Origin: Algoriphagus mannitolivorans DSM 15301
Lineage (GTDB): Bacteria > Bacteroidota > Bacteroidia > Cytophagales > Cyclobacteriaceae
Direction: 5' to 3'
Length of the DNA stretch: 64,000 nt
Assembly: GCF_000429425.1 (NCBI RefSeq)
Contig: NZ_AUBV01000015.1
Span: 1 to 64,000 of the forward strand
Shown: piece after piece, positions 7,859-15,102 of the stretch
Layout: every line of letters starts with the position of its first letter
Numbering within the stretch: position 1 is the first letter of the stretch
Notes under the pieces: model-generated
What the model was told of the DNA's origin: nothing
Seen by the model: the letters and a program-made list of their open reading frames with translations, nothing else
Database searches by the model: none
Translations under genes and position numbers: made by a program

Positions 7859-10026
7859 CTCAGATTTTTCCGGAATGCATTAATGAGCGCTTCATTTCCC
7901 AAATAGGAAGCTGAAGGGTTTTTATAATTTTTGGCCAAAGGGTAAAGCTTCTCTCTTAGGTAATTTTTCCCTTTTGAGTCAAGTTTTCCAGCTTCCCACT
8001 GCTGCAAATAAAGCAGTAAGTTCCAGTCATCCAGTTGGGTATTTTGCATGCGCTGAGTCCAAAGCTCAGCCAATTTTCGAAGGTTGGACTTTTCTTCGGT
8101 ACCTAGACTTGTTTGATTCAGGTATCCCAAAGCTTTGGAGGCTAATGGCTGTATTTGCTGGTCCAAAACGACCCTATCCTTCACGATTTGCTTTTCCAGA
8201 TCCTCCAGTTTTCCGCTGAGTCGTTTTTCTTCCTCCTTAATTGGAGGTGGATCGTATCCGGTTCGCTTGATATAGACTCTGGATTTTTGCTGGACAGTCT
8301 TAAGCATTTCCAAGGCCTTGTATTGGAAAGGAAGAGACTTCTCTGGTTCGAACAGCCTCAAATAAAGTTCTGCCTGCCACATTTGTTCCAAGGCAGCTTT
8401 CAATGCACCTCGGGTCGATTGCTCGAAATAGGTGTTTTCCTCGGCCGAATCATGCCCGTGAATATACTCCATCAGCAAGCTTTCGATTCCTCCACCACCC
8501 TGAGAAGATGGACTTTCCTCTGCATGCGTATGAGCCGGTTCTGCTGGCTTAAAGTCCGGATCATGCTCACCCTCCTGATCATGTAAGTGCATGTAGCCTC
8601 TCAATAAATCCCCATCTTCTGCTTCCTCAATGGATCCTCCGGCTTCTGATTCAAACTCTTCTCCTAGATACTGTCCATAGCGAAGTCTGAGCAGCTTTTG
8701 GTCATAGCCAATTTCATTGGAAGTAAAATTGAAGTCCTTGGTGGACTTTTTGGATTTCTCTGCCAAAAGCTTTTCAGTGTCAATGATAATCTGCCGCTGA
8801 CTTCGGAAGTATTCCGGCAAAACCTGAATGGCCATTCCCTCCATCGCAGCTCCATTGTCTTCTTTTTCATCAAAATACTTGATGAAATAGGTGTCTGTTC
8901 TGGAAAAGTTGGGATCCGGACTTTTGTTGTCCATCGCGGCCCAATAGTAATACAATTCGTCTCCCGGCTGAAATTCCATGGCTGATACATCTAGGGTAAA
9001 TCGGGAGGTTTTGGAAGTAAATGCTTGATTTTCGACAGGAAACCGGGTTTCTCTGAATTTTACATTTTCCCCTTTTCCCCGGGCTAAAGTAGCTACTAAG
9101 ACCACTTCCTGAACTTTGAAGTCATCTTTGATCTGTGCCTGAAGCTGGATCTTTGGGTTATTTCCCGGAAAAAAGAACCGGTACGTTTCCTTTTCTTCCG
9201 GAAGGATTTCCGGGCTTTTGTCCTCGATGGATTCCAAGGTGTAAAAATCAGATTGATAAACCTTGAGACTATCTCGCTGTGCCAAAATAGAATAGACTCC
9301 TGAACTCAATAATTCCTCTTTTAACTGAAAGCTTGAACCTGTATTGGTAAACCTCAGCTTTTCCCCTGCGGAATTCACCAAAAAGACTTCTAAGTCTTCA
9401 TTTGCTCTAAAATCCAGATCCCAAGTCAACAAAGAACCACGTATAGCTTTGATTTCTAGGTCTTCTTGAGTGGAAATAGGAATTCCAGTATAGGAAGGGG
9501 ATTGAATCTGTACTTTGGATTTTTGAAGTAAAACCACCTCTTCATCAGCCTGAAGACCAAGTTCAGCCAATTCTACTTGATTTTTTGAATTAGGTTCAGT
9601 TCCACCATAGTTAAATTGATCAATTGCCAAAAAAGAGGCATATACCAAAGCTAAACCGAGAAGAAAGGGCCAAAGACCAGAATAAAAGACCCAAATCTTT
9701 GGTGGAATTTGTTTGGAAATTCTATCTGATTGGAGCTTCTCCGCCAGGCTCAGACTAGGCTTTTCCAAAAGCTCCAAGCTGAATTCCAGGTTACCGGCTT
9801 TTTGATGGATTAATTGCAGGGCTTCTTTCCTTTGAGATTTCAGGCCTCCAAACAACCAAAGAAAAGCACCTGCTCCTATTCCAATTATCCCCAATCTTAT
9901 CCCCTCATGAATCCCAACCAGGGTCGCCAAAACTCCAAGAATCAGGGCCAACAAAAACCCTTTCAACCACTTGTTGATTGCAAGCTGAGTTTCTATGGAT
10001 TTAATATGTCGGGCTAATGTTTTCAC
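7855..10026 (-). CDS. DUF4175-like membrane protein with His-rich insertion
   Basis: 723 residues. Membrane helices lie at about 22-60 (two) and 120-145; then a beta-rich extracytoplasmic domain (YTGIPISTQEDLEIKAIRGS, PEYFRSQRQIIIDTEKLLAEK) and a long helical C-terminal half, matching the DUF4175 group found next to BatA genes in Bacteroidota. Residues 479-526 form an acidic, histidine-rich stretch with His at 480, 482, 488, 499, 501, 523 and 525, which may bind metal. The start is GTG (10024-10026) inside a GTGA overlap with the upstream stop; no ATG fits. Expected to work with MoxR, DUF58 and BatA-like neighbours, in a cell-envelope complex of unknown purpose. Confidence 0.75.
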   Translation of the reverse strand: MKTLARHIKSIETQLAINKWLKGFLLALILGVLATLVGIHEGIRLGIIGIGAGAFLWLFGGLKSQRKEALQLIHQKAGNLEFSLELLEKPSLSLAEKLQSDRISKQIPPKIWVFYSGLWPFLLGLALVYASFLAIDQFNYGGTEPNSKNQVELAELGLQADEEVVLLQKSKVQIQSPSYTGIPISTQEDLEIKAIRGSLLTWDLDFRANEDLEVFLVNSAGEKLRFTNTGSSFQLKEELLSSGVYSILAQRDSLKVYQSDFYTLESIEDKSPEILPEEKETYRFFFPGNNPKIQLQAQIKDDFKVQEVVLVATLARGKGENVKFRETRFPVENQAFTSKTSRFTLDVSAMEFQPGDELYYYWAAMDNKSPDPNFSRTDTYFIKYFDEKEDNGAAMEGMAIQVLPEYFRSQRQIIIDTEKLLAEKSKKSTKDFNFTSNEIGYDQKLLRLRYGQYLGEEFESEAGGSIEEAEDGDLLRGYMHLHDQEGEHDPDFKPAEPAHTHAEESPSSQGGGGIESLLMEYIHGHDSAEENTYFEQSTRGALKAALEQMWQAELYLRLFEPEKSLPFQYKALEMLKTVQQKSRVYIKRTGYDPPPIKEEEKRLSGKLEDLEKQIVKDRVVLDQQIQPLASKALGYLNQTSLGTEEKSNLRKLAELWTQRMQNTQLDDWNLLLYLQQWEAGKLDSKGKNYLREKLYPLAKNYKNPSASYLGNEALINAFRKNLR

Positions 10027-11165
10027 TGGTTTGATCGAAAAGCTAGAAACCGCTCTAATCCGAATAGAGCCAGAATTAATAGAAGAATTATTTCAGAGGA
10101 ATTTGAAATCTTAGCGACTTTACTCTCAGGAATTCTATGAAATTTTTGGGCAATTTGTGCTTGGGAAAGCTTTCGGGAATCGGGATCAATCCCGAAGTGA
10201 GGCAATACTTTTTTCAGTATCAATTCCGGAAGAACTCCCTTCTGTACTACTTCCTCCCACGGCTGTTGCACGGGGTTGGAAAGTGCATGTTTTCCCAAGG
10301 ACTCCGTACGTAAAACCAATTGATTTTCTGAGCTTTCTATATCTTGACCTGAAGTAAAAATAATCTTAGCATCAGGCAAATTACTTTCAGAAAACTGAAG
10401 TCCATAAACCTCTGTAATCGCTTCAAGACTGGCCTTTAAAATCTCTTTTTTTCCCACCTCCACATTTTCCAAATTGACCGATATCGGAGAAATCAAGGCC
10501 ACTTGGCGATAAGCATTTTGCTCCTTTGTTTCTAAAAATCCTTCTGTATTAATCCCAAGAAATCTACCCGAATCCAATTGAATCGAGAATCCTGAATGCT
10601 TTGGCTTGACAGTCTGAGAAAGGTGGAAAATTGGTTCAGAATTGATCCAGTAACTCGACTGAGAAAATTCATCAGAAAGCCCTTTCATATACAAATGAAC
10701 AGCATCGCTATACGCCATCAATTCATCCAAATAGGATTGAAGCCCATTGGGATCAAAACCTTCCAATCCCTTCGCTTCAAGGTCGAATAAGGGTAAACCT
10801 TCGGACAGCCATACGACTCTTTCCCCCCTTTCCTGGGCTTGATTTAGCTCAAAGCGAAATTCGGCTGCAACTTTCTCATCCGGAGCTACTCCATGGACAA
10901 TTGCTTTTTCCTCAGACGTAAGAAATCCCTTCCACCAAATTCCCACCAACAGGAGAATTAGCGCAATCCAAAGTAAAATCCGAACCAGCAACAATAGTCT
11001 GTGATCAAGCTTTAAAGAACGAGAGGATTGGGATTCCTGTGGATTAAGCCAAGCAGTGGCAGCCCAAGAAATTACCTTTCCTTTCCTCCCACTCCAGAGA
11101 TGAATTAAAATGGGAACAGAAATTCCCAAAAGCCCCCAAAAGAACACAGGAGTCACCCAAGTCAT
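10023..11165 (-). CDS. BatA-domain membrane protein
   Basis: 380 residues. The first 90 hold the BatA N-terminal signature: FFWGLLGISVPILIHLWSGRKG, WAATAWL, then a long hydrophobic LLLLVRILLWIALILLLVG helix. The middle is a soluble domain and the C-terminus has one more membrane helix (IILLLILALFGLERFLAF). It lacks an obvious vWA MIDAS motif. The start overlaps the DUF58 stop in an ATGA, so the two are translationally coupled. BatA-type proteins operate with MoxR ATPases and DUF58 proteins; in other bacteria such loci affect stress or oxygen tolerance and envelope stability, but the molecular task is not settled. Confidence 0.85.
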   Translation of the reverse strand: MTWVTPVFFWGLLGISVPILIHLWSGRKGKVISWAATAWLNPQESQSSRSLKLDHRLLLLVRILLWIALILLLVGIWWKGFLTSEEKAIVHGVAPDEKVAAEFRFELNQAQERGERVVWLSEGLPLFDLEAKGLEGFDPNGLQSYLDELMAYSDAVHLYMKGLSDEFSQSSYWINSEPIFHLSQTVKPKHSGFSIQLDSGRFLGINTEGFLETKEQNAYRQVALISPISVNLENVEVGKKEILKASLEAITEVYGLQFSESNLPDAKIIFTSGQDIESSENQLVLRTESLGKHALSNPVQQPWEEVVQKGVLPELILKKVLPHFGIDPDSRKLSQAQIAQKFHRIPESKVAKISNSSEIILLLILALFGLERFLAFRSNQ

Positions 11166-12031
11166 ATTCCAAAGCGTTTTTGATTTAGAATATTGCGAGC
11201 CATCTCTGCCAAAGGCGTTTTCAGGGATCCTCGGATTAGGTGAGTTTGGGAGCTGAGAAACTCCTGATCCAATTGCTTCAAATACGCCTGAAACCTTCGA
11301 TTATACTCAGCTTTGACGGATTTTGAATCCTGAATAAACTCTTTACCGGTCTCCAGATCCTGAAACACAAAATTTCCATCCATCTGGAAATCCAATTCCT
11401 GCTCTCCCAGAATTTGAACCAAAATGAGCTCTTTTCTTGGATGCTGAAACTCTTTGACAAGCTGTGCCCATTCGGAGTCCTGCTGCAAAAAATCCGACAC
11501 CCAAATCACCAATTCCCGATTTCTTCCCTGAACAAAGCCTTCAGGGATCGAATTTAATGGCCAAGAACCTTCCGCTTTTTCCTTTTCCAGGGAAAAAAGT
11601 ATCCTTTGGAAGCTTTTGGGACTGGGCCCTACTTTTTGTTCAATTTTCCCTTGGGAAAGCGTGAAATAACTGAGGGAGTCGCCTTGAAGAAAGGCCAAAT
11701 ACGCCAAACTAGCGAGAAGATTTTTGGCATATTCCAGACGGGAAACTCCTTCTTCAGTATAATTCATGGAGCCTGAAAGATCCAGCATCAATCGGATATG
11801 CAAGTGGCTTTCCGTGGTAGATTCTTTGATCATGTATTTCCCTGAACGGGAAAAATACTTCCAATCAATCCGGTTGGGATCATCACCCGGACGATAATGC
11901 CGGTATTGCTCAAACTCACTCCCCACTCCCACTCGGATGCCGGAATGAATTCCCTGTCTCAACTGCTCAGAGATTAGTCTGGCAGAGAGTTTTAGGTCTT
12001 TGAGCTTGATGATCTCCAGATTACTTGGCAT
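11162..12031 (-). CDS. DUF58 domain protein
   Basis: 289 residues with the DUF58 hallmark YRHYRPGDDPNRIDWKYFSRSG (around 43-64) followed by a vWA-like fold beginning LMLDLSGSMNYTEEG, in which D-L-S-G-S forms a MIDAS metal site (DxSxS). Cytoplasmic or membrane-associated. It overlaps the MoxR gene by 11 bases and the BatA-like gene by four. DUF58 proteins are the usual partners of MoxR AAA+ ATPases, probably as substrates or adaptors for chaperone-like action. Confidence 0.9.
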   Translation of the reverse strand: MPSNLEIIKLKDLKLSARLISEQLRQGIHSGIRVGVGSEFEQYRHYRPGDDPNRIDWKYFSRSGKYMIKESTTESHLHIRLMLDLSGSMNYTEEGVSRLEYAKNLLASLAYLAFLQGDSLSYFTLSQGKIEQKVGPSPKSFQRILFSLEKEKAEGSWPLNSIPEGFVQGRNRELVIWVSDFLQQDSEWAQLVKEFQHPRKELILVQILGEQELDFQMDGNFVFQDLETGKEFIQDSKSVKAEYNRRFQAYLKQLDQEFLSSQTHLIRGSLKTPLAEMARNILNQKRFGI

Positions 12032-13013
12032 GAATCGGGGTCTGAGCTAAGATTTTACCAATGATATAATCAGCGTCCAATTGCTCTGCTTCAGCTCGGA
12101 AATGCAGAGAAATCCTATGCCTCAACACTGGGAAGATCAAGTGCTCAATATCTTCGGGAATCACCGAAAATCGGCCTTTTACGATAGCTCTGGCTTTGGC
12201 ACAAAGCACTAAAGCCTGGCCTGCACGAGTTCCTGCCCCCCATTCCACATAGTTTTTCACTTCCGGAACTGTGGTATTTTCCAATCGGGTGGCGCGTATA
12301 AGCCTTGTGATGTAATTCAAAAGGGAAGAATCCAAATGAACCTCACGGGTTAACTTCTGAAGCTCTTTGATTTCATCAGAGTTCAGAACCTTTTCAGGTT
12401 GAACTTTATAAGTTCCGGTAGTTCTCTGTAGGACTTCCAGCTCCTCGGTTTCAGTCGGATAGCCCAATTTGATATACAATAAAAAGCGATCTAATTGAGC
12501 TTCTGGGAGAGGATAGGTGCCGCTTTGCTCAATGGGATTTTGGGTGGCAATGATCAAAAAAGGATCCGGCAAGGCATAATTCTTCCCAGCATAGGTGACC
12601 ACTTTCTCCTGCATGGCTTCCAAAAGAGCAGCTTGAGTTTTAGGTGGAGTCCGGTTGATCTCATCCGCCAAAACCATATTGGCAAAAATGGGGCCCGGGG
12701 TAAACTGAAAGAACTTTTTGCCGGTGCTGTGGTCTTCTTCCAAGATTTCTGTACCCAAGATATCCCCCGGCATCAAATCCGGAGTAAACTGAATTCGCTT
12801 AAAGCTCATCTCCATGACTTCAGAGATGGTTTTGACCATCAGAGTTTTTGCCAAACCAGGCACCCCTTCCAAAAGACAATGTCCTCCCGCCAAAAGGGTG
12901 ATGATCACCTCATCCAAGACTTCTTCCTGGCCTACAATGACTTTGGCAATTTCCTTTTTCAGCTGGGGAATTTTATCCACCAGAGCTTGATAGTGTAGTA
13001 GTTCTGTTTCCAA
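12021..13013 (-). CDS. MoxR family AAA+ ATPase
   Basis: 330 residues. Walker A is GVPGLAKT at 50-57, Walker B MVLADEINRTPPKTQAAL around 113-130, sensor 1 IIATQNPIEQSGTYPLPEAQLDRF follows, and the lid region ends the protein. This is the standard MoxR length and architecture. ATP hydrolysis drives chaperone-like remodelling of vWA/DUF58 partners encoded next door. The start is TTG (13011-13013): the frame gives METELLHY with no ATG before residue 59. Seven bases separate it from the DUF4159 stop, so the operon runs from 13659 to 6242. Confidence 0.92.
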   Translation of the reverse strand: METELLHYQALVDKIPQLKKEIAKVIVGQEEVLDEVIITLLAGGHCLLEGVPGLAKTLMVKTISEVMEMSFKRIQFTPDLMPGDILGTEILEEDHSTGKKFFQFTPGPIFANMVLADEINRTPPKTQAALLEAMQEKVVTYAGKNYALPDPFLIIATQNPIEQSGTYPLPEAQLDRFLLYIKLGYPTETEELEVLQRTTGTYKVQPEKVLNSDEIKELQKLTREVHLDSSLLNYITRLIRATRLENTTVPEVKNYVEWGAGTRAGQALVLCAKARAIVKGRFSVIPEDIEHLIFPVLRHRISLHFRAEAEQLDADYIIGKILAQTPIHAK

Positions 13014-13020
13014 GGTTGGT

Positions 13021-13659
13021 TTAGGTTAAAGCATATACCACGATGTTCACACCGAACCGGGTATTGTCAATTTTGAGAAAGCGTTTGTTTCTGAAGTCGT
13101 AGTCCCATTCACAGCCATAATCCTTATTGCTGTACAGCACTCCGATTTTTCCATTGATTTCTATGGCTTTCAGGTAATCGTGAACCAGGTCATCTCCCCA
13201 TCCATTCAATTCAAAAGATGTGGCCGGAGGGCCGTCCTCAAACTCGAAGAAGCAACGGTAAATAAAGTGGTCATTGGGGATTTTCTTCAAGGCAGTAGAG
13301 CCGAAGGTTCTGGCCATTTCCTCCTCGAAAGATTTGGCAAATAGCCCATCAATGTCATGGTTGCAATCGTCCACAAAGACAAATCCCCCCTGCTCCACAT
13401 AAGTTTTGAAATTCTTTCTTTCTACCTGAGAAAACTCCACCAGTTTATGCCCACTGAGGTAGCAAAAGGGGCTTTTGAAGATCTCCTCGCTACTTAATTC
13501 TATGACACGCTCCTTTTCATCCACTGGAATCGTGGTGTATTCCACCAAGCTATTCAGCAAATTGGACGGCATACGCTGATCCGTATCCCAATTGCCGGAA
13601 TTGTATTTGATTCGAGTGAAAAAGAAGTTTCCAGTTGGTAGTTTCCAGTTAGCAGTCAC
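13021..13659 (-). CDS. DUF4159 domain protein, first gene of the MoxR operon
   Basis: 212 residues. FTRIKYNSGNWDTDQRMPSNLLNSL at 14-38 is the typical DUF4159 opening, and FVDDCNHDIDGLF with the GHKLVEF context match the GATase-like fold of the family (usually found beside MoxR/BatA genes). No signal peptide is seen. The only in-frame start upstream of the conserved region is a GTG at 13657-13659 that lies in a heptad repeat, so the first ten residues are repeat-encoded; the next Met (13572) would remove the conserved motif. Function unknown; presumed soluble component of the membrane complex encoded downstream. Confidence 0.8.
   Translation of the reverse strand: MTANWKLPTGNFFFTRIKYNSGNWDTDQRMPSNLLNSLVEYTTIPVDEKERVIELSSEEIFKSPFCYLSGHKLVEFSQVERKNFKTYVEQGGFVFVDDCNHDIDGLFAKSFEEEMARTFGSTALKKIPNDHFIYRCFFEFEDGPPATSFELNGWGDDLVHDYLKAIEINGKIGVLYSNKDYGCEWDYDFRNKRFLKIDNTRFGVNIVVYALT
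13628..13655. repeat. Heptad-based repeat inside the start of the DUF4159 gene
   Basis: Two 14-base units, TTTCCAGTTGGTAG (13628-13641) and TTTCCAGTTAGCAG (13642-13655), agree at 12 of 14 positions; each is a pair of heptamers. They encode residues 2-11 of the DUF4159 protein and flank its GTG start. Confidence 0.75.
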
Positions 13660-13674
13660 TTTGATTTAATTACT

Positions 13675-13749
13675 GTGAGCAGTAAGCAGTAAGTGGTAAA
13701 AAGTAAGTAGTTCTAAATTACTACTCACCACTTACCACTTACTTTTTAC
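13675..13749. repeat. Inverted pair of heptad arrays (GTAAGTG type)
   Basis: Plus strand 13675-13709 reads as five heptamers: GTGAGCA, GTAAGCA, GTAAGTG, GTAAAAA, GTAAGTA. At 13722-13749 the minus strand reads GTAAAAA, GTAAGTG, GTAAGTG, GTGAGTA. The two arms can fold into an imperfect hairpin around a short AT-rich loop. It fills the 111-base gap between the TldE gene (ends 13771) and the DUF4159 gene (starts 13659), both on the minus strand, so the transcript would carry the hairpin if the genes are joined. Confidence 0.8.
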
Positions 13750-13770
13750 AGATATGGACAGACTATCAAA

Positions 13771-15087
13771 TTAAACGGCGTCCGACAATGAAGTAAAGGT
13801 AAAGTCTCTGATTTTCATCGGAGGAATCATGTTACCGCCAGTTCGCTCAGGCTTTCCTAAAGCTTCAATGTTGTTTAACATGATAATCGGGCTTTCATTG
13901 AAACGGAAGTTTTTCACCGGAAATTTAATCTGTCCGTTTTCGATATAGAAGGTACCATCACGGGTCAGACCGGTGTAGAGCAAAGTCTGGGGATCCACGG
14001 CTCTGATGTACCAGAATCGGGTCACCAAAATCCCTCTTTCAGTATTTCTGATCATGTCCAAAAGCGATTGATCACCGCCTTCGAAAATTACTCCCTGAGG
14101 CCTAGGAACAGGCTTTACACCCTGTTTTTCTGCCCAATATCGAGAGTAAAACAGGTTTTTGGCCACTCCGTTTTCTACCCAGGTAGTCTTTTCCAAGGGA
14201 AGTCCATCCCCAGACCATGGAGAGGCTGGAATATCCGGATGATTGGGGTCAGAATATATGTTTACTCTTTCGTCAAAAAGCTTTTCGCCCAATTTTGTTC
14301 CTCCACCCTTCTTGCTCATAAAGCTCCGGCCTTCATCTGCACTACGGGCATCTAATCCGAAAGTCAAAAGTCGAAGCAAATCATTGGCCGCCATCGGTTC
14401 AAGGATCACGGTATATTTTCCCGGTTCGATCGCCTGTGCATTGGTAGATGCCATTGCTTTTTGGGCAGCGATTTTGGTCACTTCCCCTGCCTTCAGCAGA
14501 CTGGCATCGTTGAAATCCCGACCTGCATAGCCTGAACCTGTTCCATCTGCAGTTCTTACCGTAACAGTAAAATCCACTCCAGTACGCTGGTTGTAGCCAA
14601 AAAGGCCTTTGCTGTTTCCTTGAGCAACAAATCCGGAGAAATCCTCTAAATATCCCGCAGCGGTCAGGTTGTTTTCCACGCAAGGGGCAATGCTGTCAAT
14701 TGCCAATTGAGCCCGATAATCCGGATTGATGTTATGAGTTGCCGATGAGAAAGTTTTGGCAGGACCATAGGATTGCGGTCCTAACATGGGCATGTATTCC
14801 GGATTTTCAGGTGCCAATTTGGCGATCTCCTCTGCTCTGGCTACGGCTTTTTTCAGGGATTCATCATCCAGCTCATTGATGCTGGTTGATCCTGATTTCT
14901 TTCCGTAAACGGAAGTGATGCTGAGGCTAATTTCGTTGGTTTCCCCGCTCGTATTCACTGTATTCCTTGCATAGCGAATGTTTCCGGTACGTCCTCCACT
15001 TAGAGTTACTTCGGTTTCATCAGCTTTAGCATAGGACAAAACTTTATCGATTATTGCTTTTGCTTCTGCTTGTGTAAGTATAGCCAT
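13771..15087 (-). CDS. TldE/PmbA-type metallopeptidase subunit
   Basis: 438 residues, standard for the TldE (PmbA) partner of the TldD/TldE peptidase. The N-terminal domain has the family pattern (AKADETEVTLSGGRTGNIRYARN), the rest the conserved GFVAQGNSKGLFGYNQRTGVDF and ILEPMAANDLL blocks. It lacks the HExxxH zinc motif, as TldE subunits do; the catalytic zinc is in TldD. The pair degrades unfolded or peptide substrates inside a heterodimer and in other bacteria matures peptide antibiotics. No signal peptide is present, unlike its partner. Only 15 bases separate it from the TldD stop, so the two are one operon. Confidence 0.9.
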   Translation of the reverse strand: MAILTQAEAKAIIDKVLSYAKADETEVTLSGGRTGNIRYARNTVNTSGETNEISLSITSVYGKKSGSTSINELDDESLKKAVARAEEIAKLAPENPEYMPMLGPQSYGPAKTFSSATHNINPDYRAQLAIDSIAPCVENNLTAAGYLEDFSGFVAQGNSKGLFGYNQRTGVDFTVTVRTADGTGSGYAGRDFNDASLLKAGEVTKIAAQKAMASTNAQAIEPGKYTVILEPMAANDLLRLLTFGLDARSADEGRSFMSKKGGGTKLGEKLFDERVNIYSDPNHPDIPASPWSGDGLPLEKTTWVENGVAKNLFYSRYWAEKQGVKPVPRPQGVIFEGGDQSLLDMIRNTERGILVTRFWYIRAVDPQTLLYTGLTRDGTFYIENGQIKFPVKNFRFNESPIIMLNNIEALGKPERTGGNMIPPMKIRDFTFTSLSDAV

Positions 15088-15102
15088 GGTGTTGATGTTG
15101 AT

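Noticed and set aside
12495..12998. 167-residue plus-strand frame over the MoxR gene
   Set aside because: Antisense of conserved Walker motifs; sequence low in structure and rich in His/Phe from the reverse frame.
13628..13755. CRISPR array at the GTAAGTG repeats
   Set aside because: Units are 7 bases, contiguous, no spacers, no cas genes.
14068..14530. Two plus-strand frames antisense to the TldE gene
   Set aside because: Shadows of a fully conserved minus-strand gene.
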